Part shown: positions 57,479 to 64,000 of the stretch, piece by piece | Layout: every line of letters starts with the position of its first letter | Numbering within the stretch: the stretch's first letter is position 1 | Assembly: GCA_964615375.1 (NCBI GenBank) | Contig: CAZTOW010000007.1 | Coordinates: 186,001-250,000, forward strand | Direction of reading: 5' to 3' | Length of the DNA: 64,000 nt | Origin: CAZKWG01 sp964615375 | GTDB lineage: Bacteria; Myxococcota_A; UBA796; CAZKWG01 | Notes under the pieces: model-generated | The model's input: only the letters and a program-made list of their open reading frames with translations | Databases searched by the model: none | Told to the model about the DNA's origin: nothing | Position numbers and translations under genes: made by a program

Positions 57479-58962
57479 CGCTGCTCCTCCTGATCTCCTC
57501 CCTCGCCCAGGCGGGCGACTTCATGGACGTCTGGGTGACGACCGCCTTCGAGGACACGAACCTCCTGGCGGGGCCCGAGGCCTACAGCCCCTCGGCCAAC
57601 TTCGTCGAGCGCGGCAACCGGACCTTCTTCGAGAACTACGAGAGCCAGACCACCGACGACATCAGTCGCGCCAACCTGGTGCTCTACAAGCGCTCCGACT
57701 CCTACTTCGAGGGTTGGTCGGCGGAGGCCGCCTTCGTCCTGCGCTACACGCCCTACCTGGACCCAGCCAAGACCAAGCCGGGGGTGGAGATCAAGGACGA
57801 CGGCTCCTACGTGCGCCTGATCCGCGAGCTCTCCGGCAAGGACCACTCGGTCTCGCTGACCGGCTATGCCGTGGACGCCGGGCGCTTCCGGCTCGGCTAC
57901 TCCTACGACCTGACCTGGGGCGGCAAGGAGATCTTCTCGTTCACCACCGGCGCCGCACCCGGCGTGCGCCTGCAGTGGCAGAAGGGCGGCAACTACGCCT
58001 ACCTGGGCGCCAAGTCCAGCGTGGGCGACTTCATCTACTACGACGAGGAGACCGGCTACCGCGAGACCCGCAACCAGGCCTACTACGGGATGCTGGGCGG
58101 GGCGGGGCTGGAGCTGGCCGAGCGCCTGCGCCTGGAGGCCGGCGCGGGCACCTTCGACCAGGGCCAGATCCTCAACATCACCGACACGTCGAGCGAGCTC
58201 TACGGCGCGCCCATCAACGCCTTCGGCGTCTGCGGCCAGCTCTCCTACCGCACCAACCCGAAGTTGGACTTCATCTCCAGCGCCGACCTCAAGCTCTACC
58301 GGAATTCTCCGGACTTCGTCAAGGACAGCTACATCTTCCACCGGAGGCTGGACGGCTTCGGCGCGCTGGTGCAGACCGAGGCCAACGTGCTGATGCACAA
58401 CCTCCTGGACCCGGAGACCGAGAGCAGCACGGTCATCGAGCGCGGGCTGGCCGCCGACGTCCAGACCGTGCTGGTCTACAACGCCACCAACGTCAGCGTC
58501 GATCTGGTCTACAAGGATCTGCCCTACATCCTCTTCAACATCCCGGGCCTCACCAGCGGCGTGGCGCTCTCCGAGGACATGGAGCGGACCAGTCAGATCT
58601 ACGGGCGCTTCCAGGTCTCCCACTTCTTCGAGAAGGCGCGGACCACGCCCAGCCTGGGCGTAGGCATCATGCAGCCCGCCACCTACACCACGACCGACGG
58701 GACCTTCGTGCAGTACACCGAGCGCGACAAGGAGCGCGTGCCGGACGGCCAGGCCCCCGCCGCCATCCTCAGCAGCGTGGCCGGCGTGCAGGTGGACATG
58801 ACCCCCCACGTGGTCCTGGTGGGCGAGCTGCTCTACACCGTGGACAACAACCTCTCCGACTACGTGGAGACCGAGGACGGCAGCGGCGGCGAGCGCGTGC
58901 CCGCCCCGGCCAACGAGCGCAACGCGCTGGGCATGAACCTGATGATGCGCGCGCGGTTCTGA
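57475..58962 (+). CDS. outer-membrane beta-barrel protein
   Basis: 495 aa, GTG start overlapping the preceding stop (GTGA). Signal peptide MTLLLLISSLAQAGDF. The rest alternates hydrophobic and polar residues in strand-length blocks with aromatic ends (GWSAEAAFVLRYTPYLDP, FRLGYSYDLTWGG, ISSADLKLYRNSPDF, YKDLPYILFNIPG, QVDMTPHVVLVGELLYTVDNN) and ends in Phe (LMMRARF), the usual outer-membrane insertion signal. No named family recognised. Third gene of the nucleotidase operon; it may import the nucleosides or phosphate released, which is inference. Confidence 0.78.
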   Translation: MTLLLLISSLAQAGDFMDVWVTTAFEDTNLLAGPEAYSPSANFVERGNRTFFENYESQTTDDISRANLVLYKRSDSYFEGWSAEAAFVLRYTPYLDPAKTKPGVEIKDDGSYVRLIRELSGKDHSVSLTGYAVDAGRFRLGYSYDLTWGGKEIFSFTTGAAPGVRLQWQKGGNYAYLGAKSSVGDFIYYDEETGYRETRNQAYYGMLGGAGLELAERLRLEAGAGTFDQGQILNITDTSSELYGAPINAFGVCGQLSYRTNPKLDFISSADLKLYRNSPDFVKDSYIFHRRLDGFGALVQTEANVLMHNLLDPETESSTVIERGLAADVQTVLVYNATNVSVDLVYKDLPYILFNIPGLTSGVALSEDMERTSQIYGRFQVSHFFEKARTTPSLGVGIMQPATYTTTDGTFVQYTERDKERVPDGQAPAAILSSVAGVQVDMTPHVVLVGELLYTVDNNLSDYVETEDGSGGERVPAPANERNALGMNLMMRARF

Positions 58963-59004
58963 GCCTCCGCTTGCGGGGTTCAGGCGCCGCGATAGGGTCA
59001 CCCG

Positions 59005-60258
59005 ATGGATGATGTGACCTTCTCACGGCTCCGGGCGGCCCTGCAGGCCACGCCCGACAACCTGGCCCTCCTGGGGATCCTCCTCGGCGCCTGCCTCGAG
59101 CGGGGCGATGTGCAGGAGGGGAAGCGCCTCCTCGGCGATCGCGCCCCCGACGAGCTCGACCCGGCGGGCAGCCTGAGCGCCGCGCGCCTCCTGCAGGACG
59201 TGGACCCCGAGCGCGCGCTGGGCTTCTACCGGGCCGCCGTGGCGGAGAGCCCCGGGCTGGAGGATCGCGAGCTGGAGGCGCGGCTGCAGGCGCGCCCGGC
59301 GCAGGTCCCGGAGGGTCGCCCCCGCCTGCGCGTGCTGCGCGAGGGTGACCCCGAGCCGAATGCCCCCGACGCCGTGCTCTTCGACGCCCCCCGCGAGCGC
59401 GTCACCTTCGAGGACGTCGGCGGGCTCGAGGATCTGAAGCAGCGCATCCGACGAAAGGTGCTGCTGCCCATGCAGAAGCCCTCGCTGCTGGAGCGCTTCC
59501 GCAAGCGCACCGGGGGCGGCGTGCTGCTCTACGGCCCCCCGGGCTGCGGCAAGACGCTGATCGCGCGGGCCACCGCCGGAGAGTGCGGCGCCACCTTCCT
59601 GAACGTCGCCATCAGCGACGTGTTGGACATGTGGCTGGGCGAGAGTGAACAGAAGCTGCATCAGATCTTCGATCGCGCGCGCCAGTCCACGCCCTCGGTG
59701 CTCTTCTTCGACGAGGTGGAGGCCCTCGGCGGCAAGCGGCGACACGCCCAGAGCCCCAGCACGGCCAACCTCGTCAGCCAGTTCCTCAACGAGATGGACG
59801 GCTTCGCCGGGCGGAACGAGGGCGTCCTCGTCCTGGGCGCCACCAACGTCCCCTGGGCGGTGGACCCGGCCTTCCGCCGCCCGGGGCGCTTCGATCGCGT
59901 GCTCTTCGTGCCCCCGCCCGACCGCGCCGCGCGCGAGAGCGTGCTGCGCATCCACCTGCGGGACCGCCCCTCCGCCCCCGACCTGGACCTCCCGGGCCTG
60001 GCGAAGCGCACCGTGGGCTTCTCCGGCGCGGATCTGGAGGAGCTCGTGGAGACCGCCGCGGACCTGGCCATCGAGGCGACCCTGAGCGCGGGTCGGGAGG
60101 TGCCCATCCAGCAGGCCCACCTCCTCGAGGCGCTGGGCGAGGTGAAGCCCACCACCACCGAGTGGCTGAGCACGGCCCGCAACTACGCCCGCTACGCCAA
60201 CGAGGGCGGGCAGTACGACGAGGTCCTGGCCTTCCTGGAACAACATGCCCGCGGGTAA
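59005..60258 (+). CDS. AAA+ ATPase with N-terminal TPR-like region
   Basis: 417 aa. Residues 1-95 resemble short TPR helices (LALLGILLGACLERGDVQEGKRLL, DPERALGFYRAAVAESPG). The AAA module starts FEDVGGLEDLKQRIRRKVLLPMQKP, as in CDC48/FtsH/spastin-like proteins. Walker A is GPPGCGKT (177-184), Walker B is VLFFDEVEALGGKR, sensor 1 is VLGATNVPWAVD and the arginine finger is RRPGRFDRV. The C-terminal lid ends with GFSGADLEELVETAADLAIE. No protease or membrane domain is present, so it is probably an unfoldase or remodelling ATPase. Two membrane-protein genes follow with overlaps. Confidence 0.9.
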   Translation: MDDVTFSRLRAALQATPDNLALLGILLGACLERGDVQEGKRLLGDRAPDELDPAGSLSAARLLQDVDPERALGFYRAAVAESPGLEDRELEARLQARPAQVPEGRPRLRVLREGDPEPNAPDAVLFDAPRERVTFEDVGGLEDLKQRIRRKVLLPMQKPSLLERFRKRTGGGVLLYGPPGCGKTLIARATAGECGATFLNVAISDVLDMWLGESEQKLHQIFDRARQSTPSVLFFDEVEALGGKRRHAQSPSTANLVSQFLNEMDGFAGRNEGVLVLGATNVPWAVDPAFRRPGRFDRVLFVPPPDRAARESVLRIHLRDRPSAPDLDLPGLAKRTVGFSGADLEELVETAADLAIEATLSAGREVPIQQAHLLEALGEVKPTTTEWLSTARNYARYANEGGQYDEVLAFLEQHARG

Positions 60259-60715
60259 GCTCTACCTCATCGCCGACGAGCCTCGCCCCGGCGCGATGGC
60301 CCACCTCGTCGTGATGCCGGTCTGGCCGCTGTTCGCCCTGATGTTCGCCGGGCCCTGGCTGGCCTGGCCCTGGGTGATCTTCAACGGTCTGGCCATGGGC
60401 AGCCCGAACCTGCGCCGGGAGATCGGGTGGGTCCTGGGCGGGCTCGTCGGGGCCAGCGCGCTGCTGCTCGCCATCCTCGTGATCGCCGGGCTCACGTCGC
60501 GGGAGGTGGTGCCCTACCTGCTCATCGTGCTCGCCGTGTGGAAGCTGGGCGTCGGCTACCGACTCTACGTGCTGCAGTCGCAGACCTTCGAGCTCTACCA
60601 GCACTTCGGCGGGATCGCGCGCAACGGCATCGGGCTGGTCGTCCTGGGCGCCCTGATCGCGCCCTGGATCGCCGAGGCCCTCGACAGCCTGTTCTTCAAC
60701 GCGGTGCTGCGGTGA
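60245..60715 (+). CDS. small polytopic membrane protein
   Basis: 156 aa, overlapping the ATPase gene by 14 bases. Four hydrophobic segments at about 20-50 (LVVMPVWPLFALMFAGPWLAWPWVIF), 62-84 (WVLGGLVGASALLLAILVIAGL), 89-104 and 126-148, joined by short loops. No family recognised. Its GTGA overlap with the next gene suggests a three-gene unit in which the ATPase acts on or with these membrane proteins. Confidence 0.78.
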   Translation: MPAGKLYLIADEPRPGAMAHLVVMPVWPLFALMFAGPWLAWPWVIFNGLAMGSPNLRREIGWVLGGLVGASALLLAILVIAGLTSREVVPYLLIVLAVWKLGVGYRLYVLQSQTFELYQHFGGIARNGIGLVVLGALIAPWIAEALDSLFFNAVLR

Positions 60716-61641
60716 CCAGCTCCAACGCAGGCCTGCTCGCGCTGGCCCAGCAGTCCCTCCGTCAGGGCAACCTGCACGGCGCCCTCCGCGCCCTGCGCCT
60801 CCTCCTGGGAGAGGACCCCGACGACGCCAGCGCCCACGCCCTGCTGGCCATCACGCTGCTGCGGATGAAGCGCCTGCACGCCGCCGAGCTGGAGGCCCGG
60901 CAGGCCCTCCTCGCCGATCCCGAGCTCCCCTTCGCCGTCCACGCCGTCGCGCTGATCGCGATGATGAAGCGGCGCTTCCCCGAGGCGCGCCAGCACCTCG
61001 AGCACCTGCTGACCCTGGGCCCCTTCGAGGCCGGATACCACCTCACCTTCGCCCGCCTGGAGCGCCTGGAGGGCAATCTGGACGCGGCTCGGGAGCGCCT
61101 CGAGCGCGCCCGCGAGCTGGACCCGGAGCTGGTCGACCCGGTGGTGGACCTGGGAGAGCTGGCCCTGGCGCGCGGAGCGCTCCAGGAGGCGCGGCGCCTG
61201 GCCGACGAGGCCCTGGCCCTGGAGCCCGAGGACGCCGACGCGCAGGTCCTCCTGGGCAACATCGCCCTGCACGAGGGGGACGTGGGCGCCGCGCGCGAGC
61301 ACGCCGCCGCCGCCCTGCTCGAGGACGTGAGCCACGAGGGCGCGCTCCGGCTCCTGGCCTCCGCCAAGGCCCGGCAGGATCGCTTCCTCGGCCTGTGGTG
61401 GCGCTGGTCCACCTGGATGAACAGCCTCGGGACCAACCGCATGATCCTGGTGCTCCTGGCGGGCTTCGTCGCCTACCGGGTGCTCAGCCAGATCGCCACG
61501 GACCTGGGCTCGAAGGGCACGGCCGACCTCGTCACGGTGGGCTGGCTGGGCATCTGCGTGTACACCTGGGTCGCGCCCGGCATGTTCGCGCGCATGGTGC
61601 GCCGGGAGCTGGGAGAGGTCCGGTTGTCCAAGGACTTCTGA
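60712..61641 (+). CDS. TPR protein with C-terminal membrane segments
   Basis: 309 aa from GTG 60712. Six to seven TPR-like helical pairs (ALRLLLGEDPDDASAHALLAITLLRMKRLHAAELEARQALLADPE, ARERLERARELDPELVDPVVDLGELALARGALQEARRLADEALALEPEDADAQVLLGNIALHEGD) cover residues 10-215. Two hydrophobic segments (MILVLLAGFVAYRVLSQI and LVTVGWLGICVYTWVAPGMFA) are near 235-300. It is likely a membrane-anchored scaffold facing the cytoplasm, working with the AAA ATPase encoded two genes upstream, whose N-terminus is TPR-like too. Confidence 0.82.
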   Translation: MTSSNAGLLALAQQSLRQGNLHGALRALRLLLGEDPDDASAHALLAITLLRMKRLHAAELEARQALLADPELPFAVHAVALIAMMKRRFPEARQHLEHLLTLGPFEAGYHLTFARLERLEGNLDAARERLERARELDPELVDPVVDLGELALARGALQEARRLADEALALEPEDADAQVLLGNIALHEGDVGAAREHAAAALLEDVSHEGALRLLASAKARQDRFLGLWWRWSTWMNSLGTNRMILVLLAGFVAYRVLSQIATDLGSKGTADLVTVGWLGICVYTWVAPGMFARMVRRELGEVRLSKDF

Positions 61642-61791
61642 GCCCTCGCCGACAGACCCCGCGCTGGGCGGGCTGCGTGACCCGCACACCCTGAACGCAT
61701 TTTCCGCATGTGTCGTTGCCCGTCGCGTGGGCTCGGGTGTCGAACCCTGTGAGTGTGGCGCTCCCCCACCGCCCCGCTCCAGGAAGAACCG
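61642..61791. other. intergenic region before the sigma-54 activator
   Basis: 150 bases without a recognisable gene or consensus promoter. CATTTTCCGCATG around 61698-61710 is the only AT-leaning patch. AGGAAG at 61781-61786 is the ribosome site for the activator gene. Confidence 0.4.
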
Positions 61792-62760
<969 letters not shown>

Positions 62761-62779
62761 GCGCGCCCGGCCCGGCGCC

Positions 62780-62795
62780 TGGCACGGAAATTGCA
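62780..62795 (+). promoter_or_regulatory. sigma-54 (-24/-12) promoter
   Basis: TGGCACGGAAATTGCA fits the consensus TGGCACG-N4-TTGCA exactly, with GG and GC ten bases apart in the required register. It lies 20 bases after the activator stop and 28 bases before the ATG at 62824, so it must serve the RGS-like gene. Confidence 0.85.
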
Positions 62796-62823
62796 ATAAA
62801 AGCCCGCACGTCTGGAGACCGAG

Positions 62824-64000
62824 ATGCAGTACGAGCCGCGAATCATGAACCTGAAGGTGGGAGAGCTCGTGAAGCAACGTGTCATGGGCGGGGCCATGCG
62901 CGAGCTCTTCGTCGCCTCCCTCTTCTACAATTTCTGCGCCCAGGATGAACACAGCGAGGAGCACGTCGCGTTCCTGGCGGACATCGCCCACACCCGACTC
63001 TCGGCCGCCTCGGCGCTCACAGGGCTGGCGCGCTTCGGCAAGACCCGCGAGCCCGCCGACAAGACCGCCGGCTGGGCGGACCCGCACGCGGTGGGCCTGT
63101 ACGAGCGCTACGTCGTGGAGAACCAGCCGTTCACCATCAACATCAGCTACACCCTGCGCAAACGTCTGCACGAAGCCTATCAGGAGGGGAAAGGGACCAG
63201 CGTCCGGGCGCCGAAGCTGCTGATGTCTGTCTACGACGAGGCCCTCAAAGAAGTGTTGATCATGGTCAATGACGCCTTCGGCCGCTTCACGACCGCGCTG
63301 AACGACATGCAGACCAGGGTCCACGGCGGCCAGCAGGCCTTCCTGGGCCAGAAGGACGCCCTGCGTGAGCTGGCCGGAGAGCGCCGCCACACCGCCGAGA
63401 AGATCCGGCGGGACACGGGCGGACAGTTCGTCATCTACCCCCTGGCGGGGGACAAGAAGCCGCTGCTGCAGGTCTCCGCCGAGCTCGGCCGCGAGGTCTC
63501 CCCCGACCGGGTCGTCATCGCGAAGAAGCTGACGCTCGAGGTGCCGAACCCCATCGTCAAGGGGATCTGGGCCAAGGGCGGGAACAACGGCGACACCCTC
63601 CTGGTGCAGGTCACCAGCGGCGACCAGACCACCGGACAGGCGCTGTTCGCCGCCGCCCTCCAGGTCTCCGGGCTGACCAGCCTGAAGGTCAAGGCGTCCA
63701 CGGAGAAGGTCATCCAGCAGGCCGCCCAGGTCGGCCGCGGCCTGGGGAGCGCGATCAACGACAAGCTGCGGCCCACCCCCCAGCAGCAGCAGCGGAAGAC
63801 CATCACCAAGGAGGTCACCGGCAAGGGCCTGCCCAGCCCGAGGCTGCTCATCCTGAACAAACAGGAGGCCATGGGCAAAGACAAGCCCGAGGAGGTCGTC
63901 GCCGAGGCCCAGCCCAAGATGAGGCAGTTCCGCTCCTCGCTGATCCAGGCGGTCACCCGGGCTCTGGCCATGCAGATCGTCAAGACGCGCCTCCAACAGC
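62824..64000 (+). CDS. RGS-domain-like protein, 5' part
   Basis: The frame is open to the window end (at least 392 codons, C-terminus missing); ATG 62824 follows CTGGAGACCGAG. Residues about 12-160 match the RGS-box pattern of eukaryotic G-protein regulators. First helices: FYNFCAQDEHSEEHVAFLADI (35-55), the counterpart of AFLxxEYSEENIxFW. Middle: LYERYVVENQPFTINI (92-107), the counterpart of IYxxFIxxxAxxxVNL. End: VYDEALKEVLIMVNDAFGRF (136-155), the counterpart of FDEAQxxIFxLMExDSYxRF. The remaining residues are a beta-containing region (VSPDRVVIAKKLTLEVPNP) and a Lys-rich part of unknown fold. The sigma-54 promoter and activator just upstream suggest regulated expression. The identification is by pattern, and RGS domains are rare in bacteria. 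Confidence 0.75.
   Translation, partial: MQYEPRIMNLKVGELVKQRVMGGAMRELFVASLFYNFCAQDEHSEEHVAFLADIAHTRLSAASALTGLARFGKTREPADKTAGWADPHAVGLYERYVVENQPFTINISYTLRKRLHEAYQEGKGTSVRAPKLLMSVYDEALKEVLIMVNDAFGRFTTALNDMQTRVHGGQQAFLGQKDALRELAGERRHTAEKIRRDTGGQFVIYPLAGDKKPLLQVSAELGREVSPDRVVIAKKLTLEVPNPIVKGIWAKGGNNGDTLLVQVTSGDQTTGQALFAAALQVSGLTSLKVKASTEKVIQQAAQVGRGLGSAINDKLRPTPQQQQRKTITKEVTGKGLPSPRLLILNKQEAMGKDKPEEVVAEAQPKMRQFRSSLIQAVTRALAMQIVKTRLQQ

Overview
The window is uniformly GC-rich (about 70% by eye), densely packed DNA from a Gram-negative bacterium with an outer membrane. It encodes a TonB-type protein, many lipoproteins, outer-membrane barrels, MopE-type and calcium-type Asp/Cys repeats, a sigma-54 activator and long paralogue arrays. 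Together these suggest Myxococcota or a related former deltaproteobacterial lineage. That assignment is inference, since no rRNA or other marker gene is present.

Layout. 1-4.9 kb (minus): a flavoprotein cut by the window edge, a propeller-like protein and three paralogous Tat-signal membrane proteins, two of which share an identical 684-bp segment. 5.0-8.5 kb (plus): three overlapping ketosynthase-type genes (active KS, chain-length-factor-like KS, KS fused to a partial second KS). 8.6-11.2 kb: a TonB-like protein, two small Lys/Arg-rich proteins, and an AhpD-like gene with an in-frame UGA in its redox motif followed by a SECIS-like hairpin (a probable selenoprotein). A 24-codon Cys-rich peptide gene lies just beyond it. 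11.4-14.8 kb (minus): two lipoproteins.

14.9-44.2 kb is the main accessory locus. It holds nine large paralogues (667-856 aa) with an N-terminal RDxxDPxxFYxLP-type motif and C-terminal beta-rich repeats, plus one more distant member. Five lie in a plus-strand operon (14922-26262) and four in a convergent minus-strand operon (35600-26263). One more sits behind a subtilase and its separately encoded N-terminal domain (35752-42876), and a converging gene encodes an SH3-C39-like protein. None of these proteins has a recognisable signal peptide. I know no described system with this composition and consider it the best candidate for an undescribed one.

44.3-46.0 kb: a CobW/COG0523 GTPase and a tRNA-Ile/tRNA-Ala pair with no rRNA genes. 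46.0-54.4 kb (minus): an envelope operon with an outer-membrane protein, a peptidase/propeller/barrel fusion and two lipoproteins. 54.6-59.0 kb (plus): a 5'-nucleotidase-like lipoprotein, an OB-fold-like lipoprotein and a barrel. 59.0-61.6 kb: an AAA ATPase, a membrane protein and a TPR membrane protein. 61.8-64.0 kb: a PspF-like sigma-54 activator, then a consensus -24/-12 promoter and a gene, cut by the window edge, whose product carries an RGS-like domain, a fold best known from eukaryotic G-protein signalling.

I saw no rRNA, insertion sequence, CRISPR array, integrase or phage structural gene.
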